Shown: one piece after another, positions 25,841-35,284 of the stretch | How the letters are laid out: every line of letters starts with the position of its first letter | Numbering within the stretch: the first letter of the stretch is position 1 | From: JBGSLA01 sp965602785 | Lineage (GTDB): Bacteria > Desulfobacterota > Desulfobaccia > Desulfobaccales > 0-14-0-80-60-11 | DNA: 63,326 bases | Reading direction: 5' to 3' | NCBI GenBank assembly: GCA_965602785.1 | Contig: CBFDAH010000002.1 | Coordinates: 1-63,326 of the forward strand | The notes under the pieces: generated by a model | Told to the model about the DNA's origin: nothing | The model's input: only the letters and a program-made list of their open reading frames with translations | The model's database searches: none | Translations under genes and position numbers: made by a program

Positions 25841-25853
25841 GCTAATTGCTGCC

Positions 25854-27401
25854 TCACTCCCACTCAATCGTTGCCGGGGGTTTGGAGGAAATGTCCAGGA
25901 CTACCCGGTTGACCCCCTTTACTTCGTTGATGAGGCGGTTGCTGATATGCGCCAGGAAGTCTTGGGGGAGCCTCGTCCAGTCCGCGGTCATGGCGTCCAC
26001 GGAGTCCACCACCCGCAGGGCCACCACGTTTTCGTAAGTGCGCTCGTCCCCCATGACCCCCACGGTGCGAACCGGCAGAAGCACCACAAAGGCCTGCCAG
26101 ACCTGGCGGTAGAAGTCGGAGGTGAGCATCTCCTCCATGACAATGGCGTCCGCCTCCCGAAGGACGGCCAGGCGCTTGGGGGTGACCTCTCCCAGAATGC
26201 GGATGGCCAGGCCCGGCCCCGGAAAGGGGTGGCGCCAGACCAGGGAATCAGGCAGTCCCAGTTCTCGGCCTACCTCCCGCACCTCATCTTTGAAAAGCTC
26301 CCGCAAAGGCTCCAGAAGCTCAAGGGGCATGACTTCCGGGAGGCCTCCCACATTGTGGTGCGTCTTGATGGTGGCCGAGGGGCCTTTGAAAGAAACGCTC
26401 TCGATGACGTCGGGATAGAGGGTCCCCTGGGCCAGGTATTTGACCTCCCCGATATTCTCAGCCTCGGCGGCGAACAGGCGGATAAATTCGCGGCCGATGC
26501 GCCGCCGTTTCTCCTCCGGGTCCGTAACCCCCTGGAGAAGGTCTAAAAATTCCGGCGTCGCATCTACATAAACCAGGTTCAGGTGCTCGTGGTCCCGGAA
26601 GAGGTGCACTACCTCTTCGGCTTCGTTTTTGCGGAGGAGGCCGTTGTTCACGAAGATGCAGGTGAGGCGGTCGCCGATGGCCCGGTGGAGCAGGACCGCG
26701 GTGACCGAGGAGTCCACCCCGCCGGACAGGGCGCAGATGACCCGGTCCTCGCCCACCTGTTGGCGGATGGCCTTGGTGGTGGCCTCGATGAAGGAGCGCA
26801 TGGTCCACAGGCCCTTCAAGCCACAAATGCGAAAGAGGAAATTCTTCAGAACTTTCTTGCCCTTGGGGGTATGCTGCACCTCCGGGTGAAACTGCACGCC
26901 ATACAGGCGGCGCTCCCGGTGCCGTATGGCCCCCACCGGACAGGTGTCGCTGGCGCCGATGACCTCGAAACCCGGGGGCAGGACTTCCACCCGGTCCCCG
27001 TGGCTCATCCACACCGTTTCTTTGGACGCCAGACCGTGGAAGATATCCGCCTTGTCATGGATGGCAAAGGTTTTGCGGCCATATTCCCGGTGGCTGGAAG
27101 GTTCCACCTTGCCCCCCAGGAGGTGGCTCAGAAGCTGGACGCCGTAGCAGATACCCAGAACCGGCACTCCCAGGTCCAGGACTTCTGGCTCCAGGATGGG
27201 GGCGCCCTCCTTATAGACGCTGCCTGGACTGCCGGAGAGGATGATGCCCCGAGGCGCGAACTGGCGCACCTGCTCCAGGGGCATAAGGAAGGGGTGAATC
27301 TCACAATATACTTTGAGCTCCCGCACCCGCCGGGCAATGAGCTGGGTGTATTGAGAGCCGAAGTCTAAAATCAGAATTTTTTCCTGGTGGGGGTCGCGCA
27401 T
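25854..27401 (-). CDS. guaA: GMP synthase (glutamine-hydrolysing)
   Basis: GuaA converts XMP to GMP with glutamine and ATP. The 515-residue protein has the class-I glutaminase domain with the nucleophile Cys in GICYGVQLL (near residue 85) and HPEVQHT, then the ATP pyrophosphatase P-loop SGGVDSSV (near 225), and ends with the dimerisation domain motif KPPATIEWE. GAGG lies before the ATG. It is monocistronic; its 5' neighbour is a 391-bp gap. Confidence 0.97.
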   Translation of the reverse strand: MRDPHQEKILILDFGSQYTQLIARRVRELKVYCEIHPFLMPLEQVRQFAPRGIILSGSPGSVYKEGAPILEPEVLDLGVPVLGICYGVQLLSHLLGGKVEPSSHREYGRKTFAIHDKADIFHGLASKETVWMSHGDRVEVLPPGFEVIGASDTCPVGAIRHRERRLYGVQFHPEVQHTPKGKKVLKNFLFRICGLKGLWTMRSFIEATTKAIRQQVGEDRVICALSGGVDSSVTAVLLHRAIGDRLTCIFVNNGLLRKNEAEEVVHLFRDHEHLNLVYVDATPEFLDLLQGVTDPEEKRRRIGREFIRLFAAEAENIGEVKYLAQGTLYPDVIESVSFKGPSATIKTHHNVGGLPEVMPLELLEPLRELFKDEVREVGRELGLPDSLVWRHPFPGPGLAIRILGEVTPKRLAVLREADAIVMEEMLTSDFYRQVWQAFVVLLPVRTVGVMGDERTYENVVALRVVDSVDAMTADWTRLPQDFLAHISNRLINEVKGVNRVVLDISSKPPATIEWE

Positions 27402-27590
27402 TTTTCCTCAAGGAGGGGCCGATGACGGCTGACCAATCTTTACTTCAATTATAGCGGGAAAAGGGGGAAGTTGCAATGCTGGCAAAGGTTTATGGGGTGT
27501 GCCGGGATGGGGGGCGTGACCACCTTGAGACCTCATTTAAAGTGCACAGGTAGATCTTGCCCCAGAGGAGAGGTTTTATAGTCCCCGTTG

Positions 27591-27618
27591 CCCCCGCAAG
27601 GTCGGCGGGGGATTTTTT
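27591..27618 (+). terminator. Orphan terminator-like hairpin upstream of guaA
   Basis: CCCCCGC (27591-27597) pairs with GCGGGGG (27605-27611), followed by A and six T. It points along the + strand, where no gene ends. The surrounding 27402-27792 holds no protein gene, so a short untranslated transcript is possible. Confidence 0.5.
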
Positions 27619-27648
27619 CACAAATCAGCGCAGGTTTACAGGTGAAAA

Positions 27649-27700
27649 CGTAGCCGCAGGCTTTAGCCTGCGCCAGCCCAGACGAGACGCCTTTGCCACC
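27649..27700. repeat. GCAGGCTTTAGCCTGC-family repeat, copy 3
   Basis: The palindrome is followed by CAGACGAGACGCCTTTGCCA plus CC, a module also found in copy 4 (62597). Confidence 0.75.
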
Positions 27701-27792
27701 AGCGTTTTCTTTAATCTGAGCCAAGCTTATCAAAAAAAATTTTGCCAGATATTCCTGGGACGCCATACTGGAGGTAAGCAACAAATGTCGTC

Positions 27793-28896
27793 CTAAAGTC
27801 CCAGGGGGGCCAAAAAGCGGGCCGACAGGACTTCCCGGAGGCGGTCGGGGGAATCATCCCCATGCATTTCCAGGAGATGCGTCACCTCAAGGGCAACCTG
27901 GCGCAGGCGTGTCAGGGCTGAAAGGCGGGCCGCCTCCACGCCCCCCCAGTCGCCGGAGGCCACCAGGTCTTGAAAAGCAGGGGCGAGCTCCGGGAGGAGA
28001 AGGGGATAGAAGCCCGGCTGGAAGGCCAGCATAAAAGCCAGGGAGGCGAGATGTTGCCCGGCGATGAGATACGTGAGACGGCCCACCTCGTTCACCTCGG
28101 CCAGGGCGTCTTTGAAGGCCCTGATCCACATCTCCAGGGGGGACTGGGAAAAATGCTCCAGGATGAAGGGCAGGACCTTTTCCAGGGAGGCTTCCCAGGC
28201 TTCCCCTATCTCATGGTAAATAACGGCTTCCAGCTCACCGGACACCATTTCATCCCAGGACTCCTGGTGAGCCTCGGCGTCCTGCATGAGAGTCTGGGGA
28301 GAAAGCCCCCAGGGAGATAAGGCCACCTCCAGGAAGCGGTTGCTCTGGTGGGAGGGATCGGCCAGGTGATCCCACAGGTAGTAGGCCAGGGCCTGACGGC
28401 GGGCGTAGACCAGGTTTCCCTGGCACAAGGCCGGGGTGCCGTCCAGGTCCCGGGCCAGCTCCCGGTCCAGCACCAAGACGGTGACTTTTCCCTCCTGGCG
28501 CACCTGGGAGAGCTCCCCCAGGAAAAAGGTGGGGGCCATGCCCCGGCTGAAACCGGCGCCGTAGGCCAGCCCCGCCGGCTTGAGGTGGGCGTTCACCTCC
28601 TCCACGTCAAAGGGGTCCAAAGACCTGCCATTGACGCGCAAATCCTGCCAGGGCTCTCCGTCCCGGGCGTCCCAGGCGCTCTCCTGGTCGGCGACCCAAG
28701 CCAGGACCTCCTCGGGCTCGGGCTCCCGCCAGGGAGGCAGGCCGTGTTCCCACTTGTAAAGGAGGCGCAGGCGCAGGAGCAGGCCGCATAGGGAATAGTT
28801 GCCGGCCTGGAGGGAACTCGCCAGCTGGCAGTTGGCCTTGACCTGGCTGATTAAGGCGTGGTCTATGGTGGTATTATTCAGTGGGTTTTTCTTCAC
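27793..28896 (-). CDS. Cytoplasmic protein of unknown function (367 aa)
   Basis: I cannot name a family. The 367-residue protein has no signal peptide or membrane segment. It begins with a helical part (residues 1-65), has a mixed alpha/beta middle and, near residue 230, EAVIYHEIGEAWE. The HE(I/L)xE pattern could be a metal site, but the usual third ligand is not obvious. The C-terminal third is helical. It lies 42 bp upstream, in coding direction, of nothing recognisable and is followed by the guaA gap. Confidence 0.7.
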   Translation of the reverse strand: MKKNPLNNTTIDHALISQVKANCQLASSLQAGNYSLCGLLLRLRLLYKWEHGLPPWREPEPEEVLAWVADQESAWDARDGEPWQDLRVNGRSLDPFDVEEVNAHLKPAGLAYGAGFSRGMAPTFFLGELSQVRQEGKVTVLVLDRELARDLDGTPALCQGNLVYARRQALAYYLWDHLADPSHQSNRFLEVALSPWGLSPQTLMQDAEAHQESWDEMVSGELEAVIYHEIGEAWEASLEKVLPFILEHFSQSPLEMWIRAFKDALAEVNEVGRLTYLIAGQHLASLAFMLAFQPGFYPLLLPELAPAFQDLVASGDWGGVEAARLSALTRLRQVALEVTHLLEMHGDDSPDRLREVLSARFLAPLGL

Positions 28897-28937
28897 GATG
28901 TTTTCCCCGGTGCAGTTGGCAGCAAAGGCCCATCCTT

Positions 28938-29696
28938 TTACTGTTTCATCAAGGCATCAGCTCTACGGGCCAAGCCCTTATCCAGGGTTTTGAGAGTCTT
29001 ATAAGCCCGGTCTGCGGCCTCCCGGTCTCCCTGGTGCACATGGCAGGCCCACAGCCCCAGATAGGCCTCAGGGCTGTTGGACTTGAGGCGCACGGCTTTT
29101 TCGAAGGATTTTTGGGCCTCACCCCAGAGATTCAGCTTGATATAGGCCATGCCCAAATTGTTCAGGGCTTGAATATAATCCGGTTTCAGGCGCACGGCCT
29201 GCTCGAAGGCCTTTTGGGCTTCCTGGTGGCGCCCGCGCCTCCCCTCAGCCACTCCCAGACTGTAGTAGACTTCCGGATTGTTCGGTTGATGCTGGAGGAC
29301 GGTCTGAAAGGATTGGGCCGCGGCCGGCCAACGGCGCAGTTTTAGATAGACCACCCCCAGGTCTTTGTGGGCCCTGGCCCAGGCGGGGTCAAGGCGGACG
29401 GCCTCCAAGAAGGCCTGTTGGGCTTCCGGGTAGCGCCCCAGTCGGGCCAAGGCCAGACCCCGACCATGATGGGCCTGGGCCAGGTCCGGCTTGATTTTCA
29501 GGGCCCGGCGATAGGCTTGCTCGGCGTCTTGATACTGACTCTGTCGCAAAGCGATTGCGCCCCGCTGGAGAGCAGCCTGAATCTGCTCGACGTCCTCTTT
29601 ATTCAAACCGACACTCGGCGCCGCGGTGGCGAGTCCGGCAAGCATGGCAAAAAAAACCCAAAACAGCCCGGCACCCAGTATGTTTTTGATGGTCAT
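28938..29696 (-). CDS. Exported TPR-repeat protein
   Basis: The 252-residue protein starts at MTIKNILGAGLFWVFFAMLA with cleavage likely after ATAA; a longer start at 29732 would put charged residues before the signal. Six successive TPR units fill residues about 45-245, each of the form AxxxxGRYPEAQQAFxxAVRLDP. It should be periplasmic or lipid-associated and act as a scaffold. It sits 41 bp upstream of the 27793 gene on the same strand, so they may form a unit. Confidence 0.85.
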   Translation of the reverse strand: MTIKNILGAGLFWVFFAMLAGLATAAPSVGLNKEDVEQIQAALQRGAIALRQSQYQDAEQAYRRALKIKPDLAQAHHGRGLALARLGRYPEAQQAFLEAVRLDPAWARAHKDLGVVYLKLRRWPAAAQSFQTVLQHQPNNPEVYYSLGVAEGRRGRHQEAQKAFEQAVRLKPDYIQALNNLGMAYIKLNLWGEAQKSFEKAVRLKSNSPEAYLGLWACHVHQGDREAADRAYKTLKTLDKGLARRADALMKQ

Positions 29697-29808
29697 AGGG
29701 TTTTTTCTCAAAGCCCAGTGAGACCTCGTCAAGTCAGTGGTTCCCTAGAAGGTAACATGGGAAAGGACTGTTGGCGAGGGACAAAGTTCACCGCTCCCCC
29801 TGGTACTA

Positions 29809-30492
29809 TCAAGCTTGGGAGGGGCTCCGGGCCTTTACCAGCATCATGAGACGCAAAACGAGGAAGCCGGCTATAAAGCCGCCGACGTGAGCCCAGAAAG
29901 CCACGCCAATTCTAGCCTGGGACCCCAGAATGGAAAAGGCCCCGGCGAAAAACTGCAGGAGAAACCAGAGCCCCAGAAAGACATAAGCCGGCACCTCGAT
30001 GATAACGAAAAAAAGAATGGGAATGAGGGTGAGGATGCGGGAATGGGGAAAAAGGGCAAAGTAGGCGCCCATAATCCCGGCGATGGCCCCGCTGGCTCCC
30101 ACCATGGGGATCTGGGAGGCGGGATGGAAGAGGAGTTGCGCCAGACAGCCGGCTACACCGCAGGCGAGATAGAAAACCACATACCCCCAGTGTCCCAGCG
30201 TGTCCTCCACATTGTCACCGAAAATGTACAGGGTCCACATGTTGCCGATGAGATGGAGCCAGCCGCCGTGGAGAAACATGGAGGTGAACAGGGGAATAAT
30301 ACTGGCCACCCAGGCCCCCTCACCTATCTGAAGGAGAAAGCGACTGGGGACGAACCCGAAAATCATAATAAAAAACTTTAGGTTCGAGCCCATGAAAAGC
30401 TCCATGAAAAAAATTAAAGCGTTCACACCAATCAGGGTATACGTGACGGTGGGACGGAGCTGGGTTGGGTGGCTGTCTCGTAAAGGAATCAT
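29809..30492 (-). CDS. Rhomboid-family intramembrane serine protease
   Basis: The 227-residue protein has six membrane segments. The catalytic serine lies in VGASGAIAGIMG (near residue 130), the catalytic His in FWAHVGGFIAGF (near 200), and the L1-loop signature HGGWLHLIGNMWTLYIFGDNVED near 75, so the active site is complete. It cleaves membrane proteins inside the bilayer; the substrate is unknown. It faces the SH3 gene across a 374-bp gap. Confidence 0.92.
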   Translation of the reverse strand: MIPLRDSHPTQLRPTVTYTLIGVNALIFFMELFMGSNLKFFIMIFGFVPSRFLLQIGEGAWVASIIPLFTSMFLHGGWLHLIGNMWTLYIFGDNVEDTLGHWGYVVFYLACGVAGCLAQLLFHPASQIPMVGASGAIAGIMGAYFALFPHSRILTLIPILFFVIIEVPAYVFLGLWFLLQFFAGAFSILGSQARIGVAFWAHVGGFIAGFLVLRLMMLVKARSPSQA

Positions 30493-30773
30493 CTCAGGGC
30501 CTGGAGCTATGGTTGGGCGGACCAGTTATTTCCAAGGTAAGGTTTCTCTGGTAAAAGGGCAAGGAAAATGGGAACTTCCTGTGGAGGCCGCTTTTACCGG
30601 TGTAAAGGGTTGACAAGAAGAAATCCTCTCTTTTAGGATAGTACCAAATGCTTTTGGCGAGAAGCGCCGCGTCCGGGATTGGGGGTGAAACTGGGGGGAG
30701 CTTTCCTGGGTTGCACCTGCTCCTGCGGTTTCCATGCCGATTTCCTCAATAAATATACCGGCGCTGATCCAAT

Positions 30774-30795
30774 AACGTTACCTTAACGTTACCTT
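30774..30795 (+). promoter_or_regulatory. Two tandem 11-bp repeats AACGTTACCTT
   Basis: AACGTTACCTT occurs twice with no gap, so each unit is one helical turn. Each begins with the palindrome AACGTT. It lies 72 bp before the SH3 gene. An operator for a regulator that binds direct repeats (for example OmpR/PhoB-type) is possible. The rest of 30493-30866 shows only a weak TTGACA/TAGGAT pair at 30610-30639. Confidence 0.4.
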
Positions 30796-30866
30796 GCTGT
30801 TAGCCTATTAAACGGCGGACGCACTTAGCCCTCCGGGAGGAGGTTGTTTATCCATGGAGGAACGCT

Positions 30867-31313
30867 ATGCCCAAAACTGCGGTTTTTTTGTTCCTGGTGT
30901 TGGCAGTGGCCTTGTCGCCATGCTGGGGAGCTCCCATGAAGAGCATCGCCAAAGACAAGGTGAATGTGCGGAGCGGCCCCGGCCTCAAAAACGAGGTCCT
31001 TTTCCAGGCCCACCTGGGGTACCCCATCGAGGTGGACAAGCGCCAGGGCGATTGGGTTCACTTTAAGGACTGGCAGGGCGACACCGGCTGGGTCTACGGA
31101 CCGATGGTGAAAAACATTAAGACGGTGGTGGTGCTGAAAGATAAGGTGAACGTGAGGAAGGGCCCCGGCCCGCGGCACAAAGTAGTTAGCAAGGTGAATA
31201 AGGGGGAGGTCTATAAGCTCTTTAAGAAAAAAGGGAACTGGGTGAAAATCGGCTTCTACCTTGAGGGGGAACCCATCGGTTGGATAAGGAACGATCTGGT
31301 CTGGGGAGATTGA
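30867..31313 (+). CDS. Exported protein with two bacterial SH3 domains
   Basis: The 148-residue protein starts MPKTAVFLFLVLAVALSPCW, a signal peptide. Two SH3b units follow: KDKVNVRSGPGLKNEVLF...WVYGPMV (residues about 28-80) and KDKVNVRKGPGPRHKVVS...GWIRNDLV (85-148). The VNVRxGPG start is diagnostic. Such domains bind peptidoglycan or protein peptides in the envelope. GGAGG lies 6 bp before the ATG. Monocistronic. Confidence 0.88.
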   Translation: MPKTAVFLFLVLAVALSPCWGAPMKSIAKDKVNVRSGPGLKNEVLFQAHLGYPIEVDKRQGDWVHFKDWQGDTGWVYGPMVKNIKTVVVLKDKVNVRKGPGPRHKVVSKVNKGEVYKLFKKKGNWVKIGFYLEGEPIGWIRNDLVWGD

Positions 31314-31361
31314 GATGGATGACGTGGGGCCCCACCCCTACGACCCAGGTAGTGAACCATC

Positions 31362-33071
31362 CTAGTCTTTCCCTGGCCGGCGCGGTTTCGGTCCTGATTT
31401 ATTAGAAAGAAGACGTTTCCCGGGAATATCCAGCAAAACTTGGGCGTCTCCCAGGAAGCCCTCTGGGGGGACGATCTTATCCACCAGGAGAAAAACTCGC
31501 CGGGGTCCGGTCCACAATGCCCGAAACTGTTCCGGGGTGATGAGGTAATTCTCTGCGGCCGGGACCGGGTAGGGAAACTTTGGAAGGCCGCGGCGTTGCA
31601 CCATGAGGATGCGGCGGCCAGAATATAAGGACAGGGAGGAGCCGTACTCGAATTCCTCGATGGCCCCCATAACCACCACATCTTGTGATCCGGCTTCCCG
31701 GCGGATGTAATCCCCGGGAAGCTTGTCGCTTAAGAGGGGGGAGATGACTATAAGCGTCTTCCAGGTGAAAAAAAGCAGGACCAGGGACAGAGCGCCGGCA
31801 AAGGTAAGAGCCAGGGCCGGCCGGCGCCAACCCGCCGCCACTCCTCCTAAAGCCAGGAGGGGGAGCCAAATGATGGCTTGCCGGGCTACAGGTTGGATGA
31901 GCGGAAACATGCCATAAAACTCCCGGCGGTTGGCGGCGCAGAGTTGCTCCAGATAGGGCAGCAAAAAAAGCAGACCCAGGCTCAGGAACCCGAAAAAGAG
32001 GAGGGCCAGAGGGAGGCTGTGGTCCCGAGGAGTCTCCAGGTACCGAGAGATTCGCCACCCCAGAATTAATGCCAGGGGCGGCAGGGCGGGGAGGGAGTAG
32101 TACTCGATTCGGGTCGATGACACGGAGAAAAAGATTAAAATGACCGCGGCCCAGAGAAGGAGGAGGCCACCCCGGCGAGCCAATCCCGGGGGCTTTCCCG
32201 TTTCCCGCCAGAAGCGGTAGAGGCCCTCGGGCAACAGCAAGCTCCAGGGCAGCAGCCAGATAAACAAAAAGAGCCAGAAACCCGGCAGGGAAAAAGAAAT
32301 GATGTCCGGGGGATAACGTCGGCCCAGGAACCGGAGAATCTGCTCATTAACCAGATGATGCTGCAGAAAGCCCGGGTGGGTCTGTTCCATGGCCCATAAC
32401 CAGGGGACGGTGAGGACCAGAAACACCGGCCAGCCCCGGGGGTCGAGGGCCAGAAACAGGAGGCGGGCCCGGCGTCGCCACCAGGCATAACCGGCTACAA
32501 TCAGGAGAGGAAATGCCAGGCCGATGAGGCCCTTGCTCATGAAACCCACGGCCAGAGCCGCCTGGAAAAAGGCTATCCAGTACCAGGAGGGCTCGTCTTC
32601 ATAACGCAGCAACACATACATGGAGACCACCAGGGCAAGGGTGACCAGGTGGTCCGTGAGAAGTTGCAGGTGGAGGGTGAAGAAGCCCACGCTGGTGAGG
32701 AGCACGAAGCCCCCCAGCCAGGCGGGGCGGGCTCCCAAGAGGCGCCGGCCGATGAGGTAGGTGAACCACACCTCCCCGAGGCCCACCAGGAGAGTGGGGA
32801 GGCGGGCCACCCGATCCGACACCCCGAATAGGTAATAAAACAAAAGATTGAGCCAGTAAAATAGGGGAGGCTTGTCCAGATAAGGGGTGCCGTTCAGGGT
32901 GGGAGTAAGCCACTGCCCCGAATTATACATTTCCTGAGGGATGAGGGCGTACATGGCCACGGAGCGGCTGAGGGGGTAATCCCACCAGGCCGGCAGGTAG
33001 AGGATCAGGCCCAGGAGAACCAGGAAAAATCCCGGCAGCCAGTGGGAAGGGCGGGGAGTGGCAACGGCCAT
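31362..33071 (-). CDS. Family-39-like polyprenyl-phosphate glycosyltransferase (ArnT/PMT_2)
   Basis: The 569-residue protein has about eleven to twelve membrane segments and the GT-C pattern: an early DYPLSRSVAMYALIPQEM (the acidic DxxE-like loop), then GTPYLDKPPLFYWLNLLFY near residue 65, diagnostic of the ArnT/PMT_2 group. These enzymes move a sugar from a lipid carrier to a periplasmic acceptor such as lipid A. It lies 38 bp after hpnH, at the end of the hopanoid run, so the acceptor could be a hopanoid, but lipid A remains possible. Confidence 0.85.
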   Translation of the reverse strand: MAVATPRPSHWLPGFFLVLLGLILYLPAWWDYPLSRSVAMYALIPQEMYNSGQWLTPTLNGTPYLDKPPLFYWLNLLFYYLFGVSDRVARLPTLLVGLGEVWFTYLIGRRLLGARPAWLGGFVLLTSVGFFTLHLQLLTDHLVTLALVVSMYVLLRYEDEPSWYWIAFFQAALAVGFMSKGLIGLAFPLLIVAGYAWWRRRARLLFLALDPRGWPVFLVLTVPWLWAMEQTHPGFLQHHLVNEQILRFLGRRYPPDIISFSLPGFWLFLFIWLLPWSLLLPEGLYRFWRETGKPPGLARRGGLLLLWAAVILIFFSVSSTRIEYYSLPALPPLALILGWRISRYLETPRDHSLPLALLFFGFLSLGLLFLLPYLEQLCAANRREFYGMFPLIQPVARQAIIWLPLLALGGVAAGWRRPALALTFAGALSLVLLFFTWKTLIVISPLLSDKLPGDYIRREAGSQDVVVMGAIEEFEYGSSLSLYSGRRILMVQRRGLPKFPYPVPAAENYLITPEQFRALWTGPRRVFLLVDKIVPPEGFLGDAQVLLDIPGKRLLSNKSGPKPRRPGKD

Positions 33072-33109
33072 GGCAGCTCAGGGGGAGAAGCGCCCCGTAA
33101 AACGGTAGC

Positions 33110-34108
33110 TCAGGTCAGATTCCAGCGCAGCATGGTCCACAGGTCGGTCAGACTTCCCCCCAACTGCCGCACCACGCTGGGTTCAAAGCCCGAGTGCATC
33201 ATACACTGGGAGCAGCGGGAATCCCGTCCGGGGCCGTAGCCCTCCCAGTTCGTCCTCTCCATGAGTTCCCCAAAAGTGGCATAGTGGCCATCCAGGAGCT
33301 GGTAGCAGGGAGCGCGCCAGCCCAGAGGGGTGCGGGTGGGGTTGGCCCAGGGGGTGCAATCGTAGTGGCGTTCGCCCCGCAAAAAACTAAGATACAGGGG
33401 GGTGCTGAAGAATCGGAATTTGTGTTGGTTTTGCGTAAGCAACTTAAATTTTTCCTGGATTTCTTCCCGGCTCAGGAATAGTTCCGGGGCCACCCCCTCG
33501 AAACTGTAGGCCGGGGAGACCAGGATGCCGTCAACCCCCAGTTGGGTCAGGTAGGTTAAGAGAGCCTGGATTTCCTGGACGTCGGACTCCTTGTAGATGG
33601 TGGTATTGGTGCAGACCCGGAAGCCCTGCTGTTTTGCGGCTTTGATGGCCTGGATGGCGAGATTATAAAGGCCGGAGCGACCCAAAAGGCGATCGTGGGT
33701 GGCGGCCGGGCCGTCCAGGTGAATGCTCAAAGTGAGCCGGGAGGACCGGGGCAGATGGGGAAGGGCCTTTTCCAGCAGGATGGCGTTGGTGCAGAGGTAG
33801 ATGTGCTTTTTACGGTGCACCAGTTCCTCCACCAGTTCGAAGACCGGGGGATAGAGGAGGGGCTCCCCGCCGGTGACGGTGACCACCGGCGCGCCGCACT
33901 CCTCCACCGACTCTAAACACTCTTCCAGAGTAAGGGATTCGCCCAGGGTGTCCCGGTACTCCTGGATGCGGCCACACCCGACACAGGCCAGATTGCACTG
34001 GTGGGTGGGCTCCAGCATGAGCACCAGGGGGAATTTTTCCACACCCCCTAGACGCTGCTTCATGAGATAGCGCGCCAGATCAAAACTCAAAGTCAAAGGA
34101 AACCGCAC
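33110..34108 (-). CDS. hpnH: Adenosyl-hopene transferase HpnH (radical SAM)
   Basis: HpnH joins the 5'-deoxyadenosyl group to hopene (diploptene), the first step to extended C35 hopanoids. The 332-residue protein has the cluster motif CNLACVGC (near residue 38), VTVTGGEPLLYP (SAM-binding GGE, near 78), and conserved later stretches SPAYSFEGV and CYQLLDGHYATFGELM. The family's C-terminal CxxC-type region (SRCSQCMMHSGFEP) is complete. It is downstream of hpnA in the same direction. Confidence 0.95.
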   Translation of the reverse strand: MRFPLTLSFDLARYLMKQRLGGVEKFPLVLMLEPTHQCNLACVGCGRIQEYRDTLGESLTLEECLESVEECGAPVVTVTGGEPLLYPPVFELVEELVHRKKHIYLCTNAILLEKALPHLPRSSRLTLSIHLDGPAATHDRLLGRSGLYNLAIQAIKAAKQQGFRVCTNTTIYKESDVQEIQALLTYLTQLGVDGILVSPAYSFEGVAPELFLSREEIQEKFKLLTQNQHKFRFFSTPLYLSFLRGERHYDCTPWANPTRTPLGWRAPCYQLLDGHYATFGELMERTNWEGYGPGRDSRCSQCMMHSGFEPSVVRQLGGSLTDLWTMLRWNLT

Positions 34109-34183
34109 TTTTTTCTCCGTGGCGGAATTGGCCTGGGGAAGGGCTCAGAGTCCATGGCCCATACCCTTCACCCCACCTCTCCT

Positions 34184-35170
34184 TTATACGTACCCGTTTT
34201 CTTGAAACCAGGCCACCCCTTCCTTCAAAGCCTGGAGCACCGGGGTCTGGGGCAGACCTAACTCTTGGACGGCCTTGTCGCTGTCGAAGTACATGAATTT
34301 CTTGGCCATTTTTATCGCAGCCAGGGGCATCCGAGGGGGCTTCTTGGTGAAATGGGAGGCCCAAAATTCATTGGCATAGGACAGGGCCAAAATGGGCCAG
34401 TACGGCAGCCGCAACCGGGGGGCCGGAATGCCGGTGATTTCGGCGAGCATCCGGAATATCTGGGAGAGACTCAGGTTCTGGTTCCCCAGAATGTACTTCT
34501 CACCCGGGCGCCCCTTGGCCTCGGCCAGGAGGTGCCCCCGGGCCACTTCCCGGACATGGATGAGATTCAGGCCGGTCTCGAGATAGGCCGGCATGCGACC
34601 TTGTAAAAAGTCTACGATCATCTGCCCCGTGGGGGTGGGGCGGGAATCCCAGGGCCCCACCGGGGTGCTGGGATGCACCAGGACCACGGGAAGACCTTTC
34701 GGGACGAATTCCAGCACCGCCTGTTCAGCCAAGAATTTGCTGCGCTTATAGTGACCCACCATGTCCGCCAGGCTCACCGGGGTGTCCTCAGTCCCGGGGG
34801 TGCCATCCCCCGGGTTGCCCAAAGTCCCCACAGTGCTGGTGTAGACCACCCGGTCCACCCCGGCTTCTGCGGCTGCAGCCAAAAGATCCCTGGTGCCCTG
34901 GACGTTGACGGCATACATGGCCTCGGCATCCGGTACCCACAGGCGGTAATCCGCGGCTACGTGGAAGAGCCGGTGGCACCCCTTAAGGGCTGCGGCTAAC
35001 GAGGCCGGGTCCCGAAGGTCCCCCTGTATGACCTCCACTTTGAGGCCCGCCAGGGCGGGATGGTCGGGAGAGCGGGCCAGAACCCGTACCTCCCGGCCTG
35101 CGGCCAGGAGCTCCACCACCACGGCCCGGCCCACGAAGCCGCTGCCGCCGGTCACCAGGGTTTTGGTCAT
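34184..35170 (-). CDS. hpnA: Hopanoid-associated sugar epimerase HpnA
   Basis: This 328-residue protein is an extended SDR/NAD-epimerase: nucleotide-binding TGGSGFVGRAV (residues 6-16), VYTSTVGTLG (near 115), the catalytic YKRSK (YxxxK, near 145) and HVREVARGHLLA. HpnA-type genes travel with hopanoid genes; the substrate is not settled. ATG at 35170 is chosen because the Rossmann fold starts right there; the upstream in-frame codons come from GC-rich intergenic sequence. Confidence 0.92.
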   Translation of the reverse strand: MTKTLVTGGSGFVGRAVVVELLAAGREVRVLARSPDHPALAGLKVEVIQGDLRDPASLAAALKGCHRLFHVAADYRLWVPDAEAMYAVNVQGTRDLLAAAAEAGVDRVVYTSTVGTLGNPGDGTPGTEDTPVSLADMVGHYKRSKFLAEQAVLEFVPKGLPVVLVHPSTPVGPWDSRPTPTGQMIVDFLQGRMPAYLETGLNLIHVREVARGHLLAEAKGRPGEKYILGNQNLSLSQIFRMLAEITGIPAPRLRLPYWPILALSYANEFWASHFTKKPPRMPLAAIKMAKKFMYFDSDKAVQELGLPQTPVLQALKEGVAWFQENGYV

Positions 35171-35284
35171 GGTTGGTTTGGGTTTATTGAGGTAAAGGCT
35201 GGGAGAGCAGGGATCCCCCACCCTCCCCCCAAGCTCTTCTCCCCCCCTCAAGGGATTGGGGGAGGGGGTCAGGGCCTTTTGTCC

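Noticed and set aside
30610..30639. TTGACA/TAGGAT promoter for the SH3 gene
   Set aside because: The -10 is weak and the leader would exceed 200 bases; kept only as a remark.
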